Position numbers and translations under genes: made by a program
NCBI RefSeq assembly: GCF_010671595.1
Contig: NZ_JAABOP010000006.1
Location: 78,079 to 142,078, forward strand
Direction of reading: 5' to 3'
DNA from: Muriicola jejuensis
GTDB lineage: Bacteria; Bacteroidota; Bacteroidia; Flavobacteriales; Flavobacteriaceae
DNA: 64,000 nt
Part shown: positions 46,201 to 55,684 of the stretch, in pieces
How the letters are laid out: each line of letters starts with the position of its first letter
How positions within the stretch are numbered: the stretch's first letter is position 1
Notes under the pieces: generated by a model
The model's database searches: none
Seen by the model: only the letters and a program-made list of their open reading frames with translations
Told to the model about the DNA's origin: nothing

Positions 46201-48648
46201 CTAATTCAACGAATACACGATCAGTGAATTCTCCTCGAACTTGGCTGCGATCTCAACCCTCCGGTCGTTGTCTATATCACTTAGGTCGATGGGTGAGTTC
46301 GCGTAGACGGGGAATCCCGTAAAAGGAATAGCGTTGCTGTCAAACAGGTAGGCCCGCTGGGTCTGGATGTCGGTCACGCTCACGTAGATCTTGTCGTAGA
46401 CATAAAAGATGCGGGGTTTGGTGTACACCCCCAGGTCGAGGGAAGCCTTGTTCCCCTTGATGGTGAGTTCGTTGTCATTCATCAGGCACAGGGTCTTCAC
46501 AGTAGCGTCCATCCCGTGGTCCTTGGCCAGGTTGAAACGAGTGTTGGTGAGTTTCCCCCTGGTATCGATGGAGAACAGCGTGCCGGTCTTGTCCGTAACG
46601 ATGAACTTGTCGTTGTAGAGATAGACATCGTTTTCTGAAAAATCGATCTTTTCGTTCACGGCCACCCGGGTGTCGCCCACGCGGTTGAGGATCTTCAGGG
46701 TCCCGTCTTCCAGCCTGAATACCAGGTAATCCCGCGTACCTATTCTAAAGTGTTTGGGCCGGTCCAGCACAGCACTTTCTGCCTTGGTATATTTAAAGCC
46801 CGATACTGTATTGCCCTTGCCGTTGTACATGCGGACATCACTGCCCTGGGTCACCACAAATCGGTAATTTCGGTTCCCTTCATAATCAAAGACTGCCAGA
46901 GGGTTTAGGATGGCACCCGGAAACTTCTTGGTAAACGGGGCCACTTCCTTCCCGTTCCGGTCCAGCACCAGGAACTGGTTGCTCGTGGTAAAGGCGAGCT
47001 GTAGCCGGCCATTTTTGTAAAGGTCGATCTGCTCTATCCTCCCCTGTACAGGTCCTCCCAATTCCTTTTTCCAGAGGATTTTTCCCTCGGAGGAAATGAG
47101 ATAGAGGTTATTCTCAGAATCCTGCACTACGATCTCCTTTTTATTGTTCCTGTGGTCCGTAACGAACTGAGGGGTATTAGCCAGAGGCGCATCGAGCTGT
47201 ATGGTAAAACGCGGATTTACGCCCTGTTTTCTGGAACGGCCTGATTTCCTTTTTTGAAGCAGGTTCAGGTGGGAAAAAGACCGGTCGGCCACCACCTGGA
47301 AGGCCAATAAGGGATCTTGCATTGAAGACGCATTTGAAAGCTGGACCAGGCCCGAAGGAAGGAGCTCGGCCGCTATTTTTTCCATTTTGTCCTTATCTCC
47401 CAACAATAACAGGGAGGAGGCTTCCGCCAGTTCTTCCCTGGCGCTCTGATAAGACGCTGAGGTGTCATAAGTGCTTCCGCTGTTGATATTCCTGATGATC
47501 AGCTCCAGGAATTCCTTGCTTTCGCTAAAGACAAAGGCATTGTCCAGTGCAGTGTAATGTGTGAATTTAAAATCCTTCAGGAGGGATGGGAAGGCCGCTT
47601 CCAGCAGATCATCCGGACTGAGTTCGCCTATTTCTTTTCCCTGGTAATCATAAGAAGAGGAGCGCATCCTCAGCAGGTATTCAGACAGACTCAGGGCTCC
47701 ATAGGTGTTCATAAGGACGGCCCTGTTGTTTCCCTGGAAGACGAGACCTATCTCTTCCACGGTTCGGAACAGCGTATCAGAGGCCCGGGCTTTGGGGTAG
47801 GACTTTCGCTGATTCTCAGCAAAAACCGTATGGTCCGTAAAGGATAGGGTCAGGATCCCGTCTGCCCCTTCAGGGGCAAGGGAAGCCAGGGAATTTATTG
47901 TGGGTTGGGTGTGCTCAAAGAGGGTCAGGAGGGAAGGAAGGCTGTCATTGGGAACGCCAACCCCTGTCCATTGGAGTTTATCGGAGGCAGTGCTGAGGTC
48001 GAGAGCCAGGGTTCCTGCCAGGTCAGACCATTTTCTTGAACTCTCCTTCTGATTGAGGAGGTCGAGGGAATCCGCCTTGTCAGAATCCACGAAGAGGGTA
48101 AGGGGCTTGCCGGAACCTGATTTTTTGAGGAGGGAAAGGAGTTTTAAGGGAGGGCCGTCTTTAAAATCCGACTCCCTAAGATCGTTAAGAAGCCCGGAAT
48201 CCCGACTTCTGAATTCCAAATTGCCTATCCGAATCTTTGAAAAACCCGACTCTGATTGAGTTTCTGCAGCCTCCGAGCTCAGGGAATCCACGGGAGTTTC
48301 ATCGGTGGGGTCAAGGGAATCTACTTCTATAACCTGCCCGGGTACTCTGGAGATATAAAGATAAGAGAGACTGTCCCCTTCTGCCGGCAGGGCCGCGAGA
48401 TAGCCCGGCTCGTCTATGTTCAGGTCATTGAGTTGACTCAGGAATGTAAGAATCTGAACAGACGGTACTGATCCCGAATTGTAATCATTCTGCTCCAGCT
48501 CCCTTTTGGCGGCGGCAGGATCGTGTACCTTCAGGATGAAAACCGCGTTCTGGGGGATGGCTTCCTCGGGGGTCCGGTCGGATCTATCCAGCGGATTGCA
48601 CGCCGTGATCAAAAGGGCGATTAGACCAATCGCAAGGAAACCTTTCAT
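46201..48648 (-). CDS. Large lipoprotein of unknown function upstream of rnhB
   Basis: 815 residues from the ATG at 48648 (MKGFLAIGLIALLITACNPL), lipidated Cys17; a longer frame overlaps rnhB in an impossible way. The first 450 residues are a mixed fold (AIPQNAVFILKVHDPAAAKR, SLASLAPEGADGILTLSFTD), similar to DUF3352-type beginnings, and the last 300 residues resemble a PQQ-like beta-propeller (NNKKEIVVQDSENNLYLISS, GSDVRMYNGKGNTVSGFKYT, ending DLSDIDNDRRVEIAAKFEEN). It is probably an outer-membrane lipoprotein with a sensing or binding role. The rnhB stop is 29 bases upstream, and the two genes may be co-transcribed. No firm family name. Confidence 0.7.
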   Translation of the reverse strand: MKGFLAIGLIALLITACNPLDRSDRTPEEAIPQNAVFILKVHDPAAAKRELEQNDYNSGSVPSVQILTFLSQLNDLNIDEPGYLAALPAEGDSLSYLYISRVPGQVIEVDSLDPTDETPVDSLSSEAAETQSESGFSKIRIGNLEFRSRDSGLLNDLRESDFKDGPPLKLLSLLKKSGSGKPLTLFVDSDKADSLDLLNQKESSRKWSDLAGTLALDLSTASDKLQWTGVGVPNDSLPSLLTLFEHTQPTINSLASLAPEGADGILTLSFTDHTVFAENQRKSYPKARASDTLFRTVEEIGLVFQGNNRAVLMNTYGALSLSEYLLRMRSSSYDYQGKEIGELSPDDLLEAAFPSLLKDFKFTHYTALDNAFVFSESKEFLELIIRNINSGSTYDTSASYQSAREELAEASSLLLLGDKDKMEKIAAELLPSGLVQLSNASSMQDPLLAFQVVADRSFSHLNLLQKRKSGRSRKQGVNPRFTIQLDAPLANTPQFVTDHRNNKKEIVVQDSENNLYLISSEGKILWKKELGGPVQGRIEQIDLYKNGRLQLAFTTSNQFLVLDRNGKEVAPFTKKFPGAILNPLAVFDYEGNRNYRFVVTQGSDVRMYNGKGNTVSGFKYTKAESAVLDRPKHFRIGTRDYLVFRLEDGTLKILNRVGDTRVAVNEKIDFSENDVYLYNDKFIVTDKTGTLFSIDTRGKLTNTRFNLAKDHGMDATVKTLCLMNDNELTIKGNKASLDLGVYTKPRIFYVYDKIYVSVTDIQTQRAYLFDSNAIPFTGFPVYANSPIDLSDIDNDRRVEIAAKFEENSLIVYSLN

Positions 48649-48676
48649 AAGACTATTTTGCGACAAAAATAGAAGA

Positions 48677-49279
48677 TTAAAGTTCAAGGGATAGGGGTTC
48701 GATCTTGATTTTAAAACTTTTTCTGTGGTATGGGGTAAGGCCGTGTTCGAGGATGGCGGCCTTGTGCTCCCGGGTGGGATATCCTTTGTTTTGTTTCCAG
48801 TTGTACATGGGGAATTCCTCGTGCAGGGCTTCCATATACCGGTCCCTCGCATTTTTGGCAAGGACGGAGGCAGCCGCGATACTCAGGTATTTTCCGTCCC
48901 CTTTGACGATGCATTCATGGGAATATGCGCCATAAGGCTTAAAGCGGTTGCCGTCTACCAGGATATGCCTGGGTTGCAGGCGAAGCCGGTCGAGCGCCCT
49001 GTGCATTCCCAGGATGGATGCATTGAGGATATTGATCTCATCAATGGTCTCGGGATCGATGTGCACGATGCCAAAATCCAGCGCCCGGGACTCGATCTCT
49101 TTTTCTGCCTTCAGTCTTTGCCTCTCTGTAAGCGCCTTGGAATCGTTGAGCAAAACGGAGGTAAAACCCGGGGGGAGGATCACGGCAGCGGCGGTTACCG
49201 GACCTGCAAGGCAACCCCGCCCGGCCTCGTCCGTTCCGGCCTCAAATAGAAAGCGGTGATATTCTCTTAATAAACCCAT
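48677..49279 (-). CDS. rnhB: Ribonuclease HII
   Basis: 200 residues. N-terminal AGTDEAGRGCLAGPVTAAAV with the catalytic Asp-Glu pair (DEAGRG), then HILVDGNRFKPY (third acid) and SIAAASVLAKNARDRYMEAL with the conserved lysine and fourth acid. It removes RNA primers and single ribonucleotides from DNA. Length is normal. It lies 29 bases upstream of the large lipoprotein gene on the same strand. Confidence 0.96.
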   Translation of the reverse strand: MGLLREYHRFLFEAGTDEAGRGCLAGPVTAAAVILPPGFTSVLLNDSKALTERQRLKAEKEIESRALDFGIVHIDPETIDEINILNASILGMHRALDRLRLQPRHILVDGNRFKPYGAYSHECIVKGDGKYLSIAAASVLAKNARDRYMEALHEEFPMYNWKQNKGYPTREHKAAILEHGLTPYHRKSFKIKIEPLSLEL

Positions 49280-49433
49280 AAATGACCTCAGGGAAAAGAA
49301 CAGTTTTCAATATATTAAAAAGGGCTATTCGTTAAATTATTTGATAAAAGTAAGGGGAATCCTTAAAAACTCTGAATAATCGATAATAAATGATGATATT
49401 TTAACACGCCTTAACCTCGTCTTCACTTCTCAT

Positions 49434-49464
49434 TTGGATAATTAAAAGTTAATCATCATTTTTG
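49434..49464 (+). promoter_or_regulatory. Candidate promoter of the SusCD operon
   Basis: TTG (49434-49436, part of TTTGG), 20-base spacer, CATTTTTG at 49457-49464, one mismatch to TAnnTTTG. The SusC ATG is 28 bases downstream. Confidence 0.45.
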
Positions 49465-49492
49465 CAGCTGGCTAATTCAAAAATCTAATTAA

Positions 49493-52400
49493 ATGAAATC
49501 AAAGTTAACTTGGATGTTGACACCTTTGTTGGTGCTCTGCATGAGCTTTTCTTTTGCACAAGAGAAAAGGATTTCAGGTGTTGTGACGGACCAGACAGGT
49601 CTGCCGCTGCCTGGTGTTGCTGTTATTGTCGAAGGGACAACTACAGGAACGCAAACCGATTTTGACGGAAACTATACCCTCAACGCCCGGGTAGGGCAAA
49701 TCCTGAGGTATAGCTATTTGGGTCAGAAGACGGTGACGAGAACGGTTGGTACCGCAAATACTATGAACGTTCAAATGGAAGAAGATGCCCAGGCACTCCA
49801 GGAAGTGGTAGTACAGGGGTATAGAAACTCCACCAAAGAGAAGTCGAGCATTGCCTCGGTAACTATCAACGCGGATGAGTCCATCCAGAACAGACCGAAC
49901 GCGAGTTTTGTACAGACCCTTTCCGGACAGGTAGCAGGTCTTAACATTACTACCAGCACAGGTCAGCCAGGGGCGGCTTCAAATGTAAACCTTCGTGGTG
50001 TTACTTCCATTAACGGTAACACTCAGCCGTTGTACATCATTGACGGTGTTCCTGTCGATGAGGACAACTTCAGGAGTTTGAACCCACAGGACATCGCTTC
50101 TGTATCTGTACTTAAAGATGCCGGTGCAACTGCCATCTACGGAAACAGGGGTGCGAACGGGGTGATCGTGATTAAGACCCGTCAGGGTAATTTCAATCAG
50201 GGTCTGCAGATTAACTACACTGGGATCATGAGTTTCAGTACCCTGCAGGATAACGATTACAATCTGATGGATTCTCAGGAGCAGTTGACCCTGGAGAAAC
50301 TTCGAGGCGCCGGAAGGGGAAATACCTTAACGGATGCTGAGATTGCAGCGGCTCCGACCTTTGACTGGGCTGATTATTTCTTCGATACAGGTCTTACTCA
50401 GAACCATACCCTTACACTGCAATCGGGTAGTGAAAGAGCCACTCAGTTTACTTCCCTTGGATATTTTGATCAGGAAGGTATCCTTCAGGATTCTGGCCTG
50501 AAAAGGTTCAGTATTAGGAATAATACAACCGGAAAGTCTGAGAATGAGAAATTCAATTACGGTACTAATATTACTATTAACTACTCAACTTCTAACGAGC
50601 CTAACAATATTGGGTCTGGAGCCATTAACAGGAACTACATCCTCGGGGCGTACCAGTCTGTTCCTTATATTACGGCCGATGATTACACCAATGGGGCAGA
50701 TTTGTTATCCCCGCTTCTTTTCTCCAATACACCTCTCTTCCTGATCGACAGGTTGCGAACATTTACAAGGAAAGAGGAAGAAGTGAAGATCATTGGAAGT
50801 TTCCAGGCTGGTTACCAGATCACAGATAATCTATCTGCTAATGTAACAATGAGTGCAGATTACCAGAATGAAATTGAAACTGAGGCGGAAGGCCCAACCT
50901 CTTTCAACGCTTTGTTGTTTGGTGGTGCCGAGAACCCAACCTCAGGATATCAGGATCAGGTTACGGTAAGACAATTCAGTTACAACCAGGTAACTTCCCT
51001 GAATTACAACAACACCTGGGGAAAACACACCCTGGATGCCGGAGTATATTCAGAATACTTTAAAGCGCACTTAAGGACTTTTGGTTTCCGCGAAAACGGG
51101 TTAGACCCGAAGACCTTCTTCCCAGGGGATGGAGCCGGATTTATTCCGACCTTTCTAGACCCAGCCACAGGAGCCGTATTATTCGTGGATGAGCCTTTCG
51201 CAACCATCCGTAACGCCGGTCTGTTCTCCGTGTTCAGTCAGGCAGATTACGACTACGACGGTCGGTATGGAATCACTGGTACAATCAGACGAGATGCTTC
51301 CTATCGTTTTGCAGGAAGTAACCGTTACGCGAATTTCTACTCTGTTGCAGCGCGATGGAATATTGATAACGAATCCTGGATGGAAAATTCCATCTTTGAT
51401 GTCCTGAAGCTGCGTGCGTCCTATGGTACCTCTGGTAACCAAAGGATTTCAGGGAACACCTATTTCTCAGCTCCGGACCTTACCAGGAACTTCTTTGCCA
51501 CAGGGTCAGGATATGGAAACAACAATTCCATCTTCCTATCTCAGATCGCCAATACGACACTGCGATGGGAAACAGTTACCCAGGGTAACGTAGGTATCGA
51601 CTTCGAACTGTTCAACAATAGGTTGAGGGGTAGTGTTGATGGATATATCAAGGAAACTTCTGATCTTTTCCAGAGCACCCCGGTTTCTGCTATTAACGCA
51701 GTAACCCAGTTAGATGCCAACACGGGAACCCTGACTAACACAGGGGTAGACCTTACCTTGAACTACAACATCCTCAATGGAGGAGATGACGGGGTAAACC
51801 TGGTACTGAACTTTGTGGGTAACTACAACAAGCAGGAGTTAGGTGATCTTCCTTCCGAAGACGGTGAATTAATCGGTACCGGTAGGAACGGAGGAAAACT
51901 CTTTGAATACTTCACCGTGAGATACGCCGGGGTAAACCCAGCTAACGGAAACCTGTTGTTCCTGGATGCAGACGGCAATGTTACCGAGAATCCCGATGCC
52001 GATACAGATCGTGTATGGTTAGATAAGAACATCTACCCTGATTTTAACGGTAGCTTTGGTTTCAACCTGGACTACAAAGGATTCTTCCTTCAAACCCAGT
52101 TTAACTACACCTTGGGAGTTGATCGATTTGACAATGACCTGGCCGGTTTCCAGAACCCGGACAACATCGGACAGTTCAGGTCTTCACGCGACCTTTTGAG
52201 GGCATGGACTCCAGATAACAGGATCACTGATATCCCCGCCTACGACGCATTTAACAGGGCGGCTGTAGGATCAACCCGATTCCTGAGAAATGCTGATTTC
52301 CTCAGATTGAGGTTCGCATCCATCGGATACAATTTCCCATCCCGATTCCTGGATGGCACCGGTCTTACAAGGTTGAGAGTCTTCGGAAACGCGGAGAACC

Positions 52401-52510
52401 TGTTTACGATTACCGAATGGAGAGGATTTGACGCAGAAGCGCTGAGTAACACCTCACGCCTCTATCCAACACCTAAGACTTTATCAGTAGGATTCGAATT
52501 AGGATTTTAA
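49493..52510 (+). CDS. SusC/RagA-type TonB-linked outer membrane protein
   Basis: 1005 residues. Signal peptide (about 1-22, ending SFAQ), then a CarboxypepD_reg-like domain (RISGVVTDQTGLPLPGVAVI), a TonB plug (ANLRGVTSINGN-like, with DGVPVDEDNFRSLNPQDIAS and NRGANGVIVIKTRQG) and a 22-strand barrel with a terminal aromatic residue (LSVGFELGF). Together with the SusD below it imports a bound nutrient across the outer membrane using TonB energy. Substrate not predictable: no glycoside hydrolase or peptidase gene lies next to it. First gene of a three-gene operon (12 and 18 bases between genes). Confidence 0.95.
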   Translation: MKSKLTWMLTPLLVLCMSFSFAQEKRISGVVTDQTGLPLPGVAVIVEGTTTGTQTDFDGNYTLNARVGQILRYSYLGQKTVTRTVGTANTMNVQMEEDAQALQEVVVQGYRNSTKEKSSIASVTINADESIQNRPNASFVQTLSGQVAGLNITTSTGQPGAASNVNLRGVTSINGNTQPLYIIDGVPVDEDNFRSLNPQDIASVSVLKDAGATAIYGNRGANGVIVIKTRQGNFNQGLQINYTGIMSFSTLQDNDYNLMDSQEQLTLEKLRGAGRGNTLTDAEIAAAPTFDWADYFFDTGLTQNHTLTLQSGSERATQFTSLGYFDQEGILQDSGLKRFSIRNNTTGKSENEKFNYGTNITINYSTSNEPNNIGSGAINRNYILGAYQSVPYITADDYTNGADLLSPLLFSNTPLFLIDRLRTFTRKEEEVKIIGSFQAGYQITDNLSANVTMSADYQNEIETEAEGPTSFNALLFGGAENPTSGYQDQVTVRQFSYNQVTSLNYNNTWGKHTLDAGVYSEYFKAHLRTFGFRENGLDPKTFFPGDGAGFIPTFLDPATGAVLFVDEPFATIRNAGLFSVFSQADYDYDGRYGITGTIRRDASYRFAGSNRYANFYSVAARWNIDNESWMENSIFDVLKLRASYGTSGNQRISGNTYFSAPDLTRNFFATGSGYGNNNSIFLSQIANTTLRWETVTQGNVGIDFELFNNRLRGSVDGYIKETSDLFQSTPVSAINAVTQLDANTGTLTNTGVDLTLNYNILNGGDDGVNLVLNFVGNYNKQELGDLPSEDGELIGTGRNGGKLFEYFTVRYAGVNPANGNLLFLDADGNVTENPDADTDRVWLDKNIYPDFNGSFGFNLDYKGFFLQTQFNYTLGVDRFDNDLAGFQNPDNIGQFRSSRDLLRAWTPDNRITDIPAYDAFNRAAVGSTRFLRNADFLRLRFASIGYNFPSRFLDGTGLTRLRVFGNAENLFTITEWRGFDAEALSNTSRLYPTPKTLSVGFELGF

Positions 52511-52522
52511 ACAAAAAGAGCA

Positions 52523-54025
52523 ATGAAAAATTATAGAAAAATATTTTATCTATTTGGTTTGGTGACCATGCTCGTGGCTTGTAATGATGCTATCGACATT
52601 GACCAACCCGGACGATTAGACGCGGATGCCGCCTTTGAAAGTGTGGCAGATCTGCAATCCGGACTCTTCGGGGTCTATGCAAATTACGACCTCAGTGGTG
52701 AGATCGCATTCAGTTCCATCTTTACTGATGAATTGTCTATTGGTTTTGACAACGGAGGGCAAGGACTTGCCGATTACGGCTTTGTATTGAATGCGGGAAG
52801 TGTTGCTCCCGCTGTGTTCTGGACCGGCGGTTATGCTGCTATTAACTCGGCCAACAGGCTGATCGAGGCTGCGGAGAGCATTACTCCGGAAGCCGGAGAA
52901 GAGGCCCAGTACAACGATATCCTTGGACAATCCTATTTCCTCAGGGCATGGGCTCACTGGTTCCTAATGGAATACTTCACGACAGATTACGCTGATGACA
53001 ATGCCTTAGGCGTGATCGCGTTAGATCGTGTTCCCAGCATTGACGAGCAATTGTTGAGAAACACGAACGGGGAAGTGTACGCCCTTATCCTTGCAGATTT
53101 GGATCGTGCCGAGTCTTTGATCAGTACAGATACCAGCGACCCGACTTTCGCTAATAGGGATGCTGTTACAGCCCTTCGCGCAAGAATCGCTGCCTATCGT
53201 GAGAACTACACCCTGGCAGCTACGCTGAGCCAGCAGTTGTTAGACAAATACGGACTGGCCAACAGAGCTCAGTACGAGGCCATGTTTCTCGATACGGATA
53301 ATACAGAGGTCATATTTAAGCTCGAAAGAACAAATAATGATCCTTATGACGGACAGGGAGCTACAGGAAGCCCGGCCGCTGGTGGATGGGCTGGTGCCCG
53401 ATTTGCCTTTGTGGATGCCACGCTGGCAGGATCTCCTTACTTTGAAATGGGACGTTCCCTCTTTAACCTCTATGACCCTGCAGACATCCGTTATGATGTG
53501 AATGTAGCTCCTACGAGCTTGATCGATCCGGACTACACCACTAACAACGACCCAGCCACCGATATTCTGGTGATCCAGAAATACCCAGGTTCTGAAGGCC
53601 AGCCGTTAATGAATGACCTTAAGGTATTTCGTTCTTCTGAAATGTTGCTGATCCGCGCCGAGGCATATGCCGATGCCGGTAGCATCAACGGAGCTACGAA
53701 TTCTGCAGCGGCTTTGTTGAAGCAGTTGAACGATGCCAGATTTGGTACAGATACAGCTTTGCCGGTTTTTGCTAATCAGACAGAAGCTTTTGCCGCCATC
53801 CTGGATGCAAGAAGGATTGAATTATCCTTCGAAGGCCACAGGTACAAAGACCTAAAGAGATTGGGTGAGCGTGCCAACCAGGGCGTGTTGAAGGATCCAA
53901 TAGATTGTGCCTTTAATGGCGCCTGCAGCCTGCCTGCTACAGATTTTAGGTTTACACTGCCTCTGCCCATCGTGGAGTTCAATGCAAACCCAGGTCTTAG
54001 AGAGCAACAAAACCCTGGTTATTAA
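52523..54025 (+). CDS. SusD/RagB-type nutrient-binding lipoprotein
   Basis: 500 residues. Lipoprotein signal with VAC, Cys20, followed by NDAID, a surface-export context. It is the usual TPR-like helical SusD fold: ILGQSYFLRAWAHWFLMEYF in the N-terminal half and FEGHRYKDLKRLGERANQGV near the C-terminus, ending with the NPGLREQQNPGY block typical of the family. It caps the SusC barrel and presents ligand to it. It sits 12 bases after SusC. Confidence 0.95.
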   Translation: MKNYRKIFYLFGLVTMLVACNDAIDIDQPGRLDADAAFESVADLQSGLFGVYANYDLSGEIAFSSIFTDELSIGFDNGGQGLADYGFVLNAGSVAPAVFWTGGYAAINSANRLIEAAESITPEAGEEAQYNDILGQSYFLRAWAHWFLMEYFTTDYADDNALGVIALDRVPSIDEQLLRNTNGEVYALILADLDRAESLISTDTSDPTFANRDAVTALRARIAAYRENYTLAATLSQQLLDKYGLANRAQYEAMFLDTDNTEVIFKLERTNNDPYDGQGATGSPAAGGWAGARFAFVDATLAGSPYFEMGRSLFNLYDPADIRYDVNVAPTSLIDPDYTTNNDPATDILVIQKYPGSEGQPLMNDLKVFRSSEMLLIRAEAYADAGSINGATNSAAALLKQLNDARFGTDTALPVFANQTEAFAAILDARRIELSFEGHRYKDLKRLGERANQGVLKDPIDCAFNGACSLPATDFRFTLPLPIVEFNANPGLREQQNPGY

Positions 54026-54043
54026 TCCAAAAAAAGACAAATC

Positions 54044-54865
54044 ATGAAAAAATATATTTCACTTATAGTCCTGGCTTTCGTAGCCCTCACGTCTTGTGAG
54101 GAGGACCTGCTGGTTTACGATACGCCCGATGGATTTATCCAGTTGTCTGCTGAAAGCGGATCGATTACGGAAGATGCAGCGACATCTATTGTTACGCAAG
54201 TCCTTCTGGGAAGGGGAACTAATGAATCTGGTGTAACTGTCAGCTTTTCGGTTACCTCTTCGGATCCCAGCCGTTACGTTGTGAGCCCATCTACGGGTAC
54301 CATAGATATCCCTGCTGGAGAATTCTCTGCAGACATCGAAATCACACCTATAGATAATTTCGCAGCTGATGGTGACCTCGATGTGGTCATTGAGTTGTCT
54401 TCCGGTAATTCTTTGCCCATCGGTATCGGTGGAGAGGGAGGCTTTAATACAACCCGTACGATTACCATTATAGACAATGACTGCCCTGTAGACATCAATG
54501 CATTTGTGGGCACCTTTACAGTCTTTGAGAACTTTACTGCCGGTGTTAACTCGCCAAATGGTCTCAGTGATTTCTTTAATGAATCTTATCAGGTTGAGTT
54601 GGCCCTGGCGCCGGGAGATACCTCTGGTACGAAGGTGGTCATCACGAATAGCGTTGGATTTAATGAATATATTCCTGACGGAACCGTAATGACCTTCCTG
54701 GCTTGTTCCGGCACGGTATCCTTCGATGCTGGATTCCCAAGAGTAGGTGATTTCAGGACCTTTGCATACACCGATTCTTCCTATGATGAAGTGGCAGGAG
54801 TTATTCAGTGTACGGGACCACTCGCTACATTTGGGCCTTATCAATTCACATTTACAAGGCAATAA
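54044..54865 (+). CDS. Calx-beta-like lipoprotein, third member of the SusCD operon
   Basis: 273 residues. Lipoprotein signal with TSC, Cys18, followed by EEDL, a strong surface-export signal. Residues about 35-150 resemble a Calx-beta domain (GVTVSFSVTSSDPSRYVVSP, then DIEITPIDNFAADGDLDVVI, ending TRTITIIDNDC). The second half is another beta domain starting with NAFVGTFTVFENF. It is located 18 bases after SusD, so it is probably an accessory surface binding protein for the same ligand. A strong terminator follows at 54889. Confidence 0.82.
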   Translation: MKKYISLIVLAFVALTSCEEDLLVYDTPDGFIQLSAESGSITEDAATSIVTQVLLGRGTNESGVTVSFSVTSSDPSRYVVSPSTGTIDIPAGEFSADIEITPIDNFAADGDLDVVIELSSGNSLPIGIGGEGGFNTTRTITIIDNDCPVDINAFVGTFTVFENFTAGVNSPNGLSDFFNESYQVELALAPGDTSGTKVVITNSVGFNEYIPDGTVMTFLACSGTVSFDAGFPRVGDFRTFAYTDSSYDEVAGVIQCTGPLATFGPYQFTFTRQ

Positions 54866-54888
54866 CAATAAGAGTCTGATCAAATAAA

Positions 54889-54917
54889 ACCTGCGGTTTC
54901 TGCCGCAGGTTTTTTTA
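54889..54917 (+). terminator. Terminator of the SusCD operon
   Basis: ACCTGCGG / CCGCAGGT stem with a six-base loop followed by seven T, 23 bases after the stop at 54865. Confidence 0.88.
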
Positions 54918-55637
54918 TGCCCGATAGGCAGAGGGTTCTGAATGAAAAATCATAGTCCGCAAAGATCAAGCGGCTGGGTGAGAAGATTTTGCAGATACAT
55001 ACGGAACTTTTGCCTAATGATTCTACACCCCGTGCTGCTCCGTAAGGAAGAATGGGACATACCAACCAAGAGCGGGTGTTATTTGGGCAATGGGCGGGTT
55101 GTTTAAAAAGGAGTTCTAGTAGGATACGACCTGAAGAATTTCTGTTTCTCTTATCTTTTTGATCTTCCCCTTATTGACAACGTCCGTTAAGAAGATGTTG
55201 GTTCAAAGTAGGGATTAACTTCTTTCCCAATTTATTGAGAAGGAGCACTTGATCATTGTTCCGTTCGAATCTGTTTCGCCTGCTCACTGCGACCAAACGA
55301 AAATTTCACTTGAGAACCTCCTTGTTAGGGCCGAAAAGGGAGCGGACGTGGAAAAGGAGGTCTGTTAAAGGCGTGTCCTGAACTGTTGATAAAAGTGGGT
55401 GGCTCGGGAATTCCCAAGACCTAAAATCTTTCTCCTTGAGTAAGGGCTATCCAAGCCTGATGGAAATGCATATCTGACCATGGGAGAAGACTGTGCGAAA
55501 AAGATCCACTGAAAGCAGTGCAGCCTGTGTAATAGGGGGCGTTTCACCAATAAAATTTGAATAAATCTTTTGAGCGGATTCGCACAGAATGTTAAGGCGT
55601 TATAATAGAAACTAAAGGGGTTCTTTTCACGTACAAA

Positions 55638-55666
55638 AAAACCCGTACTGTTCATGTACGGGTTTT
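55638..55666 (-). terminator. Terminator of the gene at 55685
   Basis: AACCCGTAC / GTACGGGTT stem with a TGTTCAT loop; on the minus strand it ends in a run of T. It lies about 20 bases beyond the stop of the exported protein gene. Confidence 0.82.
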
Positions 55667-55684
55667 ATAAAGGTAGAGGCAGTT

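Larger units (their letters stand above)
54866..55684. other. Gene-poor spacer after the SusCD operon
   Basis: 819 bases. It contains the operon terminator (54889-54917) and, at its right end, the terminator of the minus-strand gene at 55685. Between them, minus-strand segments at about 55116-55330 read like protein (FERNNDQVLLLNKLGKKLIP, then NIFLTDVVNKGKIKKIRETE) but in two frames with stops, suggesting a decayed gene. No start, RBS or family is identifiable. Confidence 0.5.

Noticed and set aside
48649..48861. Upstream extension of the large lipoprotein into rnhB
   Set aside because: The extension is an out-of-frame reading of rnhB; the lipoprotein signal fixes the start at 48648.
54866..55684. 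Insertion sequence or transposase remnant in the long spacer
   Set aside because: No terminal inverted repeats, target duplication or transposase motif could be seen; only weak protein-like stretches remain.
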